Positions 1-7,324 of a stretch of DNA of 37,968 nucleotides are shown piece by piece (positions within the stretch are counted from its first letter, which is position 1; every line of letters starts with the position of its first letter). Location of the stretch: IMG/VR virus record IMGVR_UViG_3300005617_000387, positions 1 to 37,968 of that record. One strand, given 5' to 3'. This DNA comes from a virus. The position numbers and the translations under genes are program-made. The notes under the pieces were generated by a model, which was not told where the DNA came from, did no database searches, and saw only the letters and a program-made list of their open reading frames with translations.

Positions 1-1014
1 CCGCAGACCGCGCTGTTCAACAAAGGGGCGACGCTCTTCGGCTTTGATCGCAAGGCCGTGCGCGGCCAGGGGCGGGTGGTGATTGTCGAGGGCTACATGG
101 ACGCCATCAGCGCTCATCAGGCCGGATTCGCCAACGTCTGCGCCCAGATGGGCACGGCATTGACGGACGATCATCTGCGCCTGCTGGGTGATCTGTGCAT
201 CATCCTGGCGCTGGACGGCGATGCGGCTGGTCAGACTGCCGCCAGGCGCGCGCTGGAGCAGGCGGTGAAATGCAGCCGCGACGTGCGGATTCTCTCGCTC
301 CCCGATGGCAAAGACCCGGATGATATTTTCCGCGAGACGCCCTCGATGTGGCCGGTCATGGTGGTTGAAGCGATACCGGCTGCCGATTACCTCATCGGCC
401 AGATAACGGTTTCTCCCAGCGCGCCCGTCCACGAACGCCTGAGCGCGGCGCTGGCCCTGCTGCCGCTCCTCATGGAGACGGAGAGTGATCTCATCCGCCG
501 CGACAGCATCCAGAAGCTGGCCCTGCACCTCCGTCTGCCGGAACGCGAGCTGCTGGCCCAGGCCCACCGGAAGGTCACAGAGCCGGTGGCCGCCATGGCA
601 CCGCAGTCAAAGCCCGGGCTTCCGCCGATCGAGGCGTTTGTCATGGGCGCGCTGATTCATAACGACGATCTGTACTGGAGCGCCGCCAGGACCTTCCGCG
701 ATCTGCAAATGGAGCCACTGGAGTCGGCGGACTTTACCAGCACCGAACTGCGCCAGTTGGCCGCCGTCTTCATCCGCGCACTCGACCAGGCGGAACTCAC
801 CGTCAGGGAATACCTGACTGCTTACACCGCGCCTATGCTCCTGGAACTGCCGCTCCCCGATGAGGACGCAGACCCGCGAGTGCTGACCGAGCAGGCACTC
901 CGGCTTCGATTGCGGCGCATCCAGGCCGAGGCGCAGTTCTGCGACGATCTGGTTCAGGTGCGGGCGTATAACCGGGATAAGGCGCTGCTTTTGCTGACGC
1001 TGGCGAGGAGGTAA
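1..1014 (+). CDS. dnaG: DnaG-type DNA primase, C-terminal part (5' end outside window)
   Basis: The reading frame is open from base 1, so the gene begins upstream and only the last 337 residues are visible. The product would synthesise RNA primers for replication. The TOPRIM catalytic domain is clear: the motif VIVEGYMDA contains the conserved Glu at about residue 30 of the visible part, and LALDGDAAG carries the metal-binding DxD at about residues 72 and 74. The preceding stretch ALFNKGATLFGFDRK matches the linker that precedes TOPRIM in bacterial DnaG. The remaining 190 or so residues are helical and correspond in position to the helicase-binding C-terminal domain, though I do not recognise motifs there. 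A gene with a good Shine-Dalgarno follows after 2 bases, so it heads a small operon. The identification as DnaG family is firm; phage rather than host origin is inferred from context. Confidence 0.93.
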   Translation, partial: PQTALFNKGATLFGFDRKAVRGQGRVVIVEGYMDAISAHQAGFANVCAQMGTALTDDHLRLLGDLCIILALDGDAAGQTAARRALEQAVKCSRDVRILSLPDGKDPDDIFRETPSMWPVMVVEAIPAADYLIGQITVSPSAPVHERLSAALALLPLLMETESDLIRRDSIQKLALHLRLPERELLAQAHRKVTEPVAAMAPQSKPGLPPIEAFVMGALIHNDDLYWSAARTFRDLQMEPLESADFTSTELRQLAAVFIRALDQAELTVREYLTAYTAPMLLELPLPDEDADPRVLTEQALRLRLRRIQAEAQFCDDLVQVRAYNRDKALLLLTLARR

Positions 1015-1016
1015 TC

Positions 1017-1202
1017 ATGGATGAAAAGGGGCGGACATTCACCTTTATGGTGTTTGATATAGATCATGTGGCGGAAACCGAAGATCGCGCTCGGCGATTC
1101 AGTGAAGCTAATCCAGAGTCGGGAATTATGGTGCTTGACCCGGATAGAAACGTGTTGAGCGTCTACATCAACGGCAAACGCTACGTTCCAGAGGAGGAGT
1201 GA
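1017..1202 (+). CDS. Small hypothetical protein (61 aa)
   Basis: ATG start preceded by GAGGAGGTAATC, a strong Shine-Dalgarno lying in the end of the primase gene. The product is short, acidic to neutral and soluble, with a pattern like a compact alpha/beta domain (TFMVFDIDHVAETEDRAR, then IMVLDPDRNVLSVYINGKR). The phrase IMVLDPDRNVLSVYING looks like a beta hairpin. I do not recognise the family. Its stop TGA is directly followed by the GTG start of the next gene, so the two are probably translationally coupled and belong to the replication operon headed by the primase. Confidence 0.7.
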   Translation: MDEKGRTFTFMVFDIDHVAETEDRARRFSEANPESGIMVLDPDRNVLSVYINGKRYVPEEE

Positions 1203-1472
1203 GTGTTGGATTTAGTTGGGATTGCCATTGAACTTGGCTGGACGCTGAGGCGCCAGACGCTCTTGACGGGTGAACATCTCTACTACATCGCCAGTCCCGC
1301 TGGCGATGTTTATCTGAACGGAATGCCAGCTTCCAAAGAACGAACCCCGGCTGGCTGGAAAGCGGGCCTCTTCGATCCGGATGGCCGAACGTCGGCAAAC
1401 GCGGCCTGGCTCGATCTTCCCCCATCACTGGAAGCGCTGCTGATCTGCTCCGGATGGACGAAGGCAACCTAA
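1203..1472 (+). CDS. Small hypothetical protein (89 aa)
   Basis: GTG start immediately after the stop of the previous gene, with GAGGAG just upstream; a TTG at 1206 is an alternative start. The product has no membrane segment or recognised motif. The central stretch YYIASPAGDVYLNGMPA suggests a beta-rich small domain. It ends right before a 10-bp perfect hairpin, so it is the last gene of the operon that starts with the primase. Function unknown. Confidence 0.65.
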   Translation: MLDLVGIAIELGWTLRRQTLLTGEHLYYIASPAGDVYLNGMPASKERTPAGWKAGLFDPDGRTSANAAWLDLPPSLEALLICSGWTKAT

Positions 1473-1477
1473 AACGA

Positions 1478-1504
1478 AAGCACCCCCAGGACAAGGGGGT
1501 GCTT
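1478..1504 (+). terminator. Hairpin at end of the primase operon
   Basis: Perfect 10-bp inverted repeat (left arm AAGCACCCCC 1478-1487, right arm GGGGGTGCTT 1495-1504) with a 7-base loop, 5 bases after the stop codon. The 3' side on the + strand is CGCTCTC rather than a long T run, so it is a weak intrinsic terminator or a 3'-end stabiliser. Confidence 0.55.
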
Positions 1505-1588
1505 CGCTCTCAGTTAGCCCATAGGCCACGAGATGACACACTGAAATAATAACCGAGGCTTGCAAGTTCTGTCAACTATGAACTTTAT

Positions 1589-1618
1589 TTGACTTTACCA
1601 TGCGAGACATGGTAATAT
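1589..1618 (+). promoter_or_regulatory. Promoter with embedded dyad operator, copy 1
   Basis: -35 TTGACT at 1589-1594, 18-base spacer, -10 TAATAT at 1613-1618. The spacer is a dyad: TTACCATG, CGAGA, CATGGTAA (8-bp arms, 5-base centre). The same arrangement recurs at 2203 and 32238. The predicted start of transcription, about 1625, would make the ATG at 1626 leaderless, which favours translation from 1656. Confidence 0.75.
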
Positions 1619-1655
1619 AGAATTTATGTTCCGTTCTTACACCCAGGGGCAATCC

Positions 1656-2174
1656 ATGTTAAACTCTGTCGTCTCAGGCGGAAAGATTTCCGTAGATGAC
1701 ACGATTGCGACCATGACCAGCAAACAGAATATTTTCATGCTCTACTCCGACGAGATCGCCACGCGCATTGACCGCATTGGCGAGAAGATCGAGGCGCTGA
1801 CCGTTGATTTCCCCCTCCCGGCGCTGCGCCTGCCCAAAGAGCCTGGCGAGGCTAAGGGGCGCTTCAATGTCTCCAATCTGATCGAGACGGCGCTGCGCCG
1901 GATGTCCCGCGATTTGCAGTCCGGGGCCAACCCTCCCTGGCGTGAATATGCTGAAACCTACCGCGACATTCGCCAGCCTCGCCCTGGCAGCCGCCCGCAC
2001 GAGGGCGAACTCAGCGTGTGGGTTTCCAAAGAAGATGACGCCGACATCGAGATCATCCTCCGCTATGCCAAGGAGTCGGGCGTCAATTTCCCCAACCTGC
2101 GCCGGGGTGACGCGCCCAACCGCAAGCTCGCTATCACCCTGGCTATCCTCTACACCTCTGACCAAATCCCTTAA
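1656..2174 (+). CDS. Hypothetical protein (172 aa) under operator-controlled promoter
   Basis: The frame is open from an ATG at 1626, but that codon falls at the predicted transcription start; the ATG at 1656 has AGGGG six bases upstream and is preferred. The product is soluble. It has a short N-terminal segment, a region rich in Ile/Glu (IATRIDRIGEKIEALTVD), then a basic helical part and a C-terminal half resembling a small alpha/beta domain. The spacing of charged and hydrophobic residues in SNLIETALRRMSRDLQ suggests an amphipathic helix. No family is recognised. It stands alone between its own promoter and a 7-bp hairpin, and it shares an operator type with the next operon and with the DUF5131 gene. 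A regulatory role is therefore possible but not shown by the sequence. Confidence 0.7.
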   Translation: MLNSVVSGGKISVDDTIATMTSKQNIFMLYSDEIATRIDRIGEKIEALTVDFPLPALRLPKEPGEAKGRFNVSNLIETALRRMSRDLQSGANPPWREYAETYRDIRQPRPGSRPHEGELSVWVSKEDDADIEIILRYAKESGVNFPNLRRGDAPNRKLAITLAILYTSDQIP

Positions 2175-2175
2175 T

Positions 2176-2194
2176 CGTTCCCATCGCGGGAACG
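2176..2194 (+). terminator. Short hairpin between the 172-aa gene and the next promoter
   Basis: Inverted repeat CGTTCCC (2176-2182) and GGGAACG (2188-2194) with a 5-base loop, starting 2 bases after the stop codon and followed by GTTT. The U run is short, so termination would be partial. Confidence 0.4.
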
Positions 2195-2202
2195 GTTTGC
2201 GC

Positions 2203-2232
2203 TTGACTTTAGCATGTTAAACATGCTAAACT
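2203..2232 (+). promoter_or_regulatory. Promoter with embedded dyad operator, copy 2
   Basis: -35 TTGACT at 2203-2208, 18-base spacer, -10-like TAAACT at 2227-2232. The spacer is a dyad with arms TTAGCATG and CATGCTAA separated by TTAAA. Compared with copy 1 both arms carry the same compensatory change (C to G in one arm, G to C in the other), which supports a protein-binding site rather than chance. Confidence 0.75.
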
Positions 2233-2265
2233 AACTTCATCAATCTTACTAGGCAGGAGGCTATC

Positions 2266-3441
2266 ATGTCCACCAAGAAACCCAACGGAAATCCACCAGA
2301 GCCCAAACCTCTCGGCACACTTGAGCGCGATCTGCTCGACGCAGCGTATACTGCCCGCGCCGCCAGTCACACCTCGGATGGCGGCTGGTTCAAGCCGGTG
2401 TATCCCGGCCAGGCAGGTCACCTGAAGAATGCCGGGCTGCTGGAAAAGCGACAGGGCGGCGAATTCCGCCTGACCGAGAAGGGCTATGCGGCGATGGGCA
2501 AGCCGTTCCCTCAGCCCGGCGACGGCCTGCCTCCGAGCGATCCGACGGATGACATCGGGACGGCTGGCCCGGTCATTCAGCCAGGCGAATTCCAGATCGA
2601 AAAGCCCGGGCTAGATGGCACGCCGGAAGTCCTGATCTTCCCCGGCGGTACGGAAGCCTATCTGGACAAATGGCTGGACGAGCACCTCACGTGGGAACCG
2701 CCGCCGGTGCAGGCGATCACCGCCGAGCAGGTTTCTGGCGACCCGTTGATGGTGGCAATCATGAAGGATGCCGCCACCGATAAGAAGCACATCGCCGAGT
2801 TGGAGCGCAAACTGGCCGAAGAAGAACCCAAGCGGGCTGAAGCCTGGGCGCAGGTCGCCAGCCTGAAAGCCGAACTGGTCGAGAAGGACGGTGAACTCCG
2901 CTCCACACAGCAGAATCTCGTGCTGGCTCAACAGGAAATCGCCAGCCTGCGCACGGTCAACGGCGTGCAATGCGACATGCTCCGCGAGGCCACCGGCCAG
3001 GGCGCGAAGGTGGAGTTTAAGACGTTGGCGCACGGTTTCCAGGACTACGAAGCCTCGAAACACGATGACGAACTCGCAGCCCTGACAAATGAGGGCTGGA
3101 CAAAATGGGACTCGCACATCTCAAGCCAATCGGTTTTGGGTACTGATGGTCTTTGGTTTACCCGGATAATCACTTTCGTTCGCCCCATCCTGAAGCCTAC
3201 CGCCAGCCCCGATCTGACCGCTCAGCGCGATTACACGGCGCAGACCCGGATGGTGCAGGCTGTCGGGCAGCCAATGACGATTATCACCCCGCCCGCCGTC
3301 CCTGAGCCGTCCCTGAGTCAACTTTCGGAAGCCATCCGACAAAATGGGATGCCCGCCGTGCTGGCGCAGATGGACGCCAACGCTAAGGCCGCTGGTATCG
3401 AGGCGATGGAAACCGTCGCCGGTATGGGCGGTGCGCGATGA
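2266..3441 (+). CDS. Winged-helix/coiled-coil protein with DUF4177-like domain (391 aa)
   Basis: ATG with the strong Shine-Dalgarno AGGCAGGAGG 5 bases upstream. Residues about 15-78 look like a winged-helix fold: a helix-rich start (LERDLLDAAYTA), then HLKNAGLLEKRQ followed by a beta wing EFRLTEKGYAAM, as in MarR/PadR-type domains. Residues about 170-232 form a clear coiled coil (AELERKLAEEEPKRAE onward). Residues about 250-312 match the pattern of the small DUF4177-like beta domain (FQDYEASKHDDELAALTNEG, then W..D ... FTRIITFVRP). The C-terminal tail is low in structure. It is the first gene of an operon running to about 5904, driven by operator copy 2. The combination suggests a DNA-binding or scaffolding early protein; no exact family is recognised. 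Confidence 0.75.
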   Translation: MSTKKPNGNPPEPKPLGTLERDLLDAAYTARAASHTSDGGWFKPVYPGQAGHLKNAGLLEKRQGGEFRLTEKGYAAMGKPFPQPGDGLPPSDPTDDIGTAGPVIQPGEFQIEKPGLDGTPEVLIFPGGTEAYLDKWLDEHLTWEPPPVQAITAEQVSGDPLMVAIMKDAATDKKHIAELERKLAEEEPKRAEAWAQVASLKAELVEKDGELRSTQQNLVLAQQEIASLRTVNGVQCDMLREATGQGAKVEFKTLAHGFQDYEASKHDDELAALTNEGWTKWDSHISSQSVLGTDGLWFTRIITFVRPILKPTASPDLTAQRDYTAQTRMVQAVGQPMTIITPPAVPEPSLSQLSEAIRQNGMPAVLAQMDANAKAAGIEAMETVAGMGGAR

Positions 3442-4037
3442 CCGACGAGATTATTGTCGCCTCCGACCCGGAGATTGAACTGGCACGGCTCAACGCCGAT
3501 GTGCCGAATCTGGTCGCCCTGACGACCACCGCCCAGGACGCCTACTCGTGGCTGCTTAACGAAGGGCAGCAGCTCTGGCAGGCGGCAGTGGATCGGAAGG
3601 ATAGAGAGGGGATGCAGGCGCTCCGGGTGATTAACGAGAGCGCCTCGCAGATGGTCGAGTGCTTTCAGGCGCTTCACATAGCGAACGCGGGCGCGCTGGC
3701 GGCAGGGCAGACCTTTCGGGAGCAGCGTAATCAAATGGCTGCGCTCCACGAGAAACTGACCGAGGCCATTTACGACATTGACCGCTCGCATCCCGACGTG
3801 GCGAAACTGGCCCGCGAGGTCGAGCATGACCTGCTGAGCCGGTGGGAGGAAATCGGCGCTCAGATCGAATTTCAGGCCATGTCCATGCGCATTGCCGACG
3901 CCAATGGTCAGGAGGCCGAAGTCGTCCAGGCGTTCCTGACCGCGCTCGAAGAGGGTGTATGGGACGGCCATCCAGCGCTGGGCGAACTGTTCCGCATGGC
4001 GCGTGAGACGCTTATCCAGGGAGAGGAGGCGCAGTGA
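3438..4037 (+). CDS. Hypothetical helical protein (199 aa)
   Basis: ATGA overlap with the previous gene, so translation is coupled. The product is almost entirely predicted helical, acidic, without cysteine clusters or membrane segments, and has heptad-like stretches (NQMAALHEKLTEAIYDID, HDLLSRWEEIGAQIEFQ). I do not recognise it. It belongs to the operon headed by the winged-helix protein. Confidence 0.7.
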   Translation: MTDEIIVASDPEIELARLNADVPNLVALTTTAQDAYSWLLNEGQQLWQAAVDRKDREGMQALRVINESASQMVECFQALHIANAGALAAGQTFREQRNQMAALHEKLTEAIYDIDRSHPDVAKLAREVEHDLLSRWEEIGAQIEFQAMSMRIADANGQEAEVVQAFLTALEEGVWDGHPALGELFRMARETLIQGEEAQ

Positions 4038-4267
4038 TGTTTCGTAGCACCTCTACAGAGTCTTTGACCGAACTGACCTGCGCCCTCCAGGACGTGCTGG
4101 CGCAGACCGAGCCGATGGCCGAATGCGGAGATTTCGACGGCGATTTGCATGTCACCCTGTCGCAGTTTGCCGTCAAGGTTGAGCATGAACTTGACCGCCG
4201 CAATGAGCATCGGATCAGCGAACATCACCGGCTGTCGTTCCGGCGCTGGAAGAAGGCGCTGCCGTGA
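4037..4267 (+). CDS. Small hypothetical protein (76 aa)
   Basis: The ATG at 4037 overlaps the TGA of the previous gene by one base (TGATG) and has GAGAGGAGG 7 bases upstream; a GTG at 4034 is the only other nearby start. The product is a short helical acidic protein with a histidine-rich middle (NEHRISEHHRLSF). Function unknown. Confidence 0.65.
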   Translation: MFRSTSTESLTELTCALQDVLAQTEPMAECGDFDGDLHVTLSQFAVKVEHELDRRNEHRISEHHRLSFRRWKKALP

Positions 4268-4533
4268 ACAGGATGCTCGTGCTGAATCCGTCCACCTACG
4301 CCGTCACCGGTGAGACGGAGATGCTGCGCCAGATCAGTGACCGGGCGGACAACGTGCTGGAACATCATATCCGGTACGACGCGCCCGATGACTGCGCCGA
4401 GGTCGCCAACTGGCGGTTGGTTAGTGCCGGGGTGTGGGCCAAGCGCTGTTACGCGCTTTGGGAAGAAGCCATTTACTTGCAGGCTAACTGCGCTTACATC
4501 CAAGGCTGCGAGCCGGAACACTCCGGCGACTGA
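4264..4533 (+). CDS. Small hypothetical protein (89 aa)
   Basis: GTG start in a 4-base overlap with the previous stop (GTGA). Composition is soluble and slightly acidic. Four cysteines lie in the C-terminal two thirds (DDCAEVAN, KRCYALWEE, QANCAYIQGCEP), but the spacing is not a standard zinc knuckle. No family recognised. A strong hairpin follows 9 bases after the stop. Confidence 0.65.
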   Translation: MNRMLVLNPSTYAVTGETEMLRQISDRADNVLEHHIRYDAPDDCAEVANWRLVSAGVWAKRCYALWEEAIYLQANCAYIQGCEPEHSGD

Positions 4534-4542
4534 CCGCTGAGT

Positions 4543-4566
4543 AGGGGCATGGTACGCCATGCCCCT
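4543..4566 (+). other. Perfect 10-bp hairpin between two early genes
   Basis: AGGGGCATGG (4543-4552), tetraloop TACG, CCATGCCCCT (4557-4566). No U tract follows, and the next gene starts 15 bases downstream with its ribosome-binding site just outside the stem. It may be an RNA-processing or mRNA-stability element inside the early operon. Confidence 0.55.
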
Positions 4567-4581
4567 GAAAGGACATGAGAG

Positions 4582-4833
4582 ATGCTTTGTCGAGACTGCG
4601 GAAAACCCCTTGAGCATACCTTCATGCTCGGCGGGATCAACCCCTACTACGAATATCACGTGCCTGCCGTCGTTTGCCGGACGCCCAACTGCCTGCTGCG
4701 CGGCGGCGTCTACCGCGAAACGCAGTACGAGTCGCTGCCTGAGAAACGCCTGGAGGCGATGCGCCTGGTCAATCGCAAGTGGAACGCGCGGGTGCAGAGC
4801 ATCCGCAAGTCTTTGGAGGAGGCCAAGCCGTGA
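4582..4833 (+). CDS. Small zinc-ribbon-like protein (83 aa)
   Basis: ATG with AAAGGA 8 bases upstream. The protein starts MLCRDCGKPLEH, a CxxC knuckle, and has a second cysteine pair in CRTPNCLLRGG, giving a four-Cys zinc ribbon (Cys3, Cys6, then two near residues 32-37). The C-terminal third is a basic helix (KRLEAMRLVNRKWNAR), compatible with nucleic-acid contact. It lies between a hairpin and an ASCH-domain gene that it overlaps by 4 bases. Confidence 0.7.
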   Translation: MLCRDCGKPLEHTFMLGGINPYYEYHVPAVVCRTPNCLLRGGVYRETQYESLPEKRLEAMRLVNRKWNARVQSIRKSLEEAKP

Positions 4834-5318
4834 CTAAATGTATTTCCTTATGGCAGCCGTGGGCAGAAGCAATCAAGCGGCTGTTCAAGACCTACGAAAC
4901 AAGAAACTGGTCTACACCCTATCGCGGCCAGCTCGTGATCCATGCCGCCAAGCGGCCTTACAATCTGCGCCAGGATGTGCCGTTCGCCGTCGCCAGCTTC
5001 ATGTTCGACCACCGGATGAATCAGTCTGAAATGGCTTTCGGCGCGGCGATCTGCGTCGTTGACCTGGTGGACTGCATCCGGATGACGCCAACATTTATCG
5101 CCGGGCTGTCTCGTCAGGAGCGGCTCTGGGGTAATTTCGAGCCAGGCCGCTATGCCTGGAAGCTGGCGAACGTGCGCGTATTCCCCCAGCCGGTGCCCTG
5201 GCGTGGCGAACAGGGCCTATTTGACTACCGGGGGCCGCTGCCACGAGCGCCCCCGAGTCGTCCACCCGCGCGGTATCTCGGATTTCTGTCGGGAGTGCGA
5301 GAGCGAGTATCACCGTAA
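4830..5318 (+). CDS. ASCH-domain protein (162 aa)
   Basis: The likely start is the GTG at 4830 that overlaps the previous stop (GTGA) and is preceded by GGAGGAGGCC; the longer frame from 4779 would be read inside the previous gene. The N-terminal CISLWQPWAEAI is the ASCH signature, followed by YETRNWSTPYRGQLVIHAAK, by AICVVDLVDC, and by YAWKLANVRVFPQPVPW, in the order seen in phage ASCH (PUA-like, RNA-binding) proteins. ASCH proteins bind RNA or modified nucleosides and some are RNases or amidohydrolases; which applies here is unknown. The last 30 residues are proline/arginine-rich low complexity and overlap a different-frame gene, so they may not be functionally important. Confidence 0.85.
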   Translation: MTKCISLWQPWAEAIKRLFKTYETRNWSTPYRGQLVIHAAKRPYNLRQDVPFAVASFMFDHRMNQSEMAFGAAICVVDLVDCIRMTPTFIAGLSRQERLWGNFEPGRYAWKLANVRVFPQPVPWRGEQGLFDYRGPLPRAPPSRPPARYLGFLSGVRERVSP

Positions 5319-5367
5319 ATACCGGCTGCGCAAAGTGGCGAAGCGCGTCGGGCTAGTGACCGAATAA
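5221..5367 (+). CDS. Small Cys-rich protein (48 aa) overlapping the ASCH gene
   Basis: The frame is open from an ATG at 5152, but the recognisable part begins near a TTG at 5221 with AGGG 5 bases upstream. The product carries GRCHERPRVVH and SDFCRECESEYHRKYR, i.e. one Cys/His pair and one CxxC, then a basic helix. This is the pattern of short zinc-binding proteins that precede HNH domains or act as small phage DNA/RNA binders. It overlaps the end of the ASCH gene by 98 bases in another frame. The start is uncertain; the coding nature is supported by the zinc motif and the stop just before the next Shine-Dalgarno. Confidence 0.55.
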   Translation: MTTGGRCHERPRVVHPRGISDFCRECESEYHRKYRLRKVAKRVGLVTE

Positions 5368-5376
5368 GGAGGGATT

Positions 5377-5904
5377 GTGAACTGCCCAATTTGCCATAAG
5401 GAAGTTGAAGACGTTCGCCAGGCGCATACCACCGAGCCATTCGTGATGCCTGCCACCGAAATTGCGGAGGGATTGGATACCTGGGGCGCATATGCTGCCG
5501 AAAAGACCACGCTGTGCCAGGATGAGCGATTTGTCCATTTTCGCTTTGACGGCGACGGCCACGAGCGACTGGTGGAGATGGTTGGCGAACGCGATTATGA
5601 CGAGGTTGCCGAAAAGCAAGCCTACTGGGACAGTCACCCTCAGCAGTGCCAACACGAGGGATGCAGCGAGCAGGGCCGAGCCTGCTACGTTGACCAGTAC
5701 AACCCCGCCCCGGATGAATGGTTCTGTTGGGATCATTGCCACGAACACGGCTATTGCCCCTCGTGCGGGTTGTTCAATGCCGGAATCGACAGCTTCGACT
5801 TCGGCGCGTCCGGGCTGTGCGAATGGTGCGCAGATCAGCTTGACGACGATAACGACTATGAAGACGAGTACGAAGGCGATGATTGGGACTACGACTCGTT
5901 CTAG
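5377..5904 (+). CDS. Multi-zinc-ribbon acidic protein (175 aa)
   Basis: GTG start with AAGGAGGG 4 bases upstream. MNCPICHKEVEDV opens with a CxxC knuckle; further pairs are CQHEGCSEQ, CWDHCHEHGYCPSCG and LCEWCADQ, so at least two zinc-binding modules are likely. The C-terminal 25 residues are almost all Asp/Glu/Tyr, a highly acidic tail of the kind found in DNA-mimic proteins or in tails that modulate nucleic-acid binding. The gene is the last before a short gap. No family is recognised. Confidence 0.75.
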   Translation: MNCPICHKEVEDVRQAHTTEPFVMPATEIAEGLDTWGAYAAEKTTLCQDERFVHFRFDGDGHERLVEMVGERDYDEVAEKQAYWDSHPQQCQHEGCSEQGRACYVDQYNPAPDEWFCWDHCHEHGYCPSCGLFNAGIDSFDFGASGLCEWCADQLDDDNDYEDEYEGDDWDYDSF

Positions 5905-5951
5905 TTTATGAGCGTAAAGCGCCACTTTCGAACGTAATTGAGGGAGAGAAT

Positions 5952-6428
5952 ATGAGTACATCTACTGATGGGCAAATCTGCTACGGAGTTCTTTTCCCAG
6001 AGGATTACGAATTCCCCTGGGAGAATGAAGAGGGAGAAGGCATTGAGGATTGGTGGCTTTACAAGGTTAATAAATTCCCGCGACCCGATTTTTATTTGCC
6101 GGATGGCGAAATCACCCGCGAGAATCCTTATAAGCCAGATAGCACACCCGAACAGCGAGAAACGTATTGGTCAGCCCGAAGCAAGCACCAGAAAGAAAAT
6201 CCACCGCCCGTTGTGCTGGTCAATGCACAATATATAGACGCACCACTTTACATCTTGGCTATACCGTCAAGCTGCCAATATGCTAGTCGGGGAGAGCCAC
6301 AGCGTTTCGACCCAGGGGCGCTTACTGTCACTAATGCCCAGGTCAATGACCTGCTCAATTTCTGCAAGGTCTACGAATTGGAATACGAAGGTGAGCCGGG
6401 GTGGTTTCTGTCGAGCTATTGGGGTTGA
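5952..6428 (+). CDS. Hypothetical phage protein (158 aa)
   Basis: ATG at 5952 with GAGGGAGAGA upstream; earlier in-frame codons would run into the previous gene. The product begins with an aromatic/acidic segment (CYGVLFPEDYEFPWENE) followed by EDWWLYKVNKF and has a C-terminal half around APLYILAIPSSCQYASRG. The style (a small globular domain rich in Trp, Tyr, Phe and Pro) is common among uncharacterised phage accessory proteins. Base composition is a little more AT-rich than in neighbouring genes, which hints at recent acquisition. Confidence 0.7.
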   Translation: MSTSTDGQICYGVLFPEDYEFPWENEEGEGIEDWWLYKVNKFPRPDFYLPDGEITRENPYKPDSTPEQRETYWSARSKHQKENPPPVVLVNAQYIDAPLYILAIPSSCQYASRGEPQRFDPGALTVTNAQVNDLLNFCKVYELEYEGEPGWFLSSYWG

Positions 6429-6477
6429 TTTTACCCAGTGATATCTGCTGTTCTCATGAGTAAATGAGGGAGGGGAA

Positions 6478-6849
6478 ATGCCGAAAAAGTACACCGACAT
6501 TCGCGTCCTGAACAGCTTCTACGTCAACTCGCTTTCGCAGCCGTTCTTTACCATCGTCTGGGGTAATCGTGACCACCATCACCAGCGCGATTACTGCCCC
6601 ATCTTCGGATGGGAAAGCCGACCCAAGTCATGGAGCGGCGGCTGGTCGCAGGCCCCAGCGTATCTGACCGCCGAAGCCGAGGCAGCCATTATCCACTTGC
6701 TGCAGTCGGACGACGCACGCCCCTATGAGTACAACCGCGACGGTTATACCCGCTACGAGAACCTGCGCTATTGGGACGACGAAATTAAGGCGGAGATTAT
6801 CCGCATGTGCCGCCCGAAGGGGTGGAAAGAAGAACCAGAGGCTAAATAG
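6478..6849 (+). CDS. Hypothetical protein (123 aa)
   Basis: ATG preceded by GAGGGAGGGGAA. The protein is rich in aromatic and basic residues and includes a His cluster (NRDHHHQRDYCPIFGW) that could bind metal, but no catalytic motif is recognised. It stands in the AT-richer group of three single genes (5952, 6478, 6909), each with its own Shine-Dalgarno and short gap. Confidence 0.7.
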   Translation: MPKKYTDIRVLNSFYVNSLSQPFFTIVWGNRDHHHQRDYCPIFGWESRPKSWSGGWSQAPAYLTAEAEAAIIHLLQSDDARPYEYNRDGYTRYENLRYWDDEIKAEIIRMCRPKGWKEEPEAK

Positions 6850-6908
6850 CTGCCGGGAAGCCGCTTCTCACTTATGATCTATAATCAGCCGAAAGGAAAG
6901 GACACGCG

Positions 6909-7265
6909 ATGAATCAAGCCGAGCATGATGCTGCCTGGGAACATGCGCAATGGTTCGTTCATGACAATCTTTATGGCGCGAACGGCTTCTTTGGTGATTT
7001 CAAACTTCTGGCTGTAGAGGAAGGGTATTTTGAGATTGCCTACGAAATGAAGCGCCAGTTCGTCAAGCCAGGTCGCGTAATATTCCCAGACGAAAACCCC
7101 ACGCCTCAAATCATTCAATATGTCACGATTGAGATCAAGGGCACCTGGCGCGTCAGTTGGAACATCTGGAAAGGCGAAGTCCTTGAGATGCTCAGACGAC
7201 AAATTGAGGGCGATTTCAAGAACGCCTTTGAGAAATATTGCCAGGAACAGGGCTGGCAACTATAG
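6909..7265 (+). CDS. Hypothetical protein (118 aa)
   Basis: ATG with AAAGGAAAGGA upstream. The product begins with a helix, then a probable beta-rich middle (YFEIAYEMKRQF, QYVTIEIKGTWRVSW) and ends in an amphipathic helix (GDFKNAFEKYCQEQGW). No family recognised. It is the last gene of the leftward early block and converges on the late operon across a bidirectional terminator. A TATAAT-like box upstream at about 6880 could drive it separately. Confidence 0.7.
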   Translation: MNQAEHDAAWEHAQWFVHDNLYGANGFFGDFKLLAVEEGYFEIAYEMKRQFVKPGRVIFPDENPTPQIIQYVTIEIKGTWRVSWNIWKGEVLEMLRRQIEGDFKNAFEKYCQEQGWQL

Positions 7266-7272
7266 TGTGAAT

Positions 7273-7299
7273 CAAAAAGCGCCCCGTCATTGGGGCGCT
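7273..7299 (-). terminator. Bidirectional intrinsic terminator closing the late operon
   Basis: Inverted repeat AGCGCCCC (7278-7285) and GGGGCGCT (7292-7299) with a 6-base loop. On the - strand the stem is followed by TTTTT (complement of the A run 7274-7278), a good intrinsic terminator for the late operon. On the + strand it is followed by CTTCATTT, which would stop the convergent early gene less efficiently. Confidence 0.85.
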
Positions 7300-7324
7300 C
7301 TTCATTTATATCGTGGTTGCTGCG

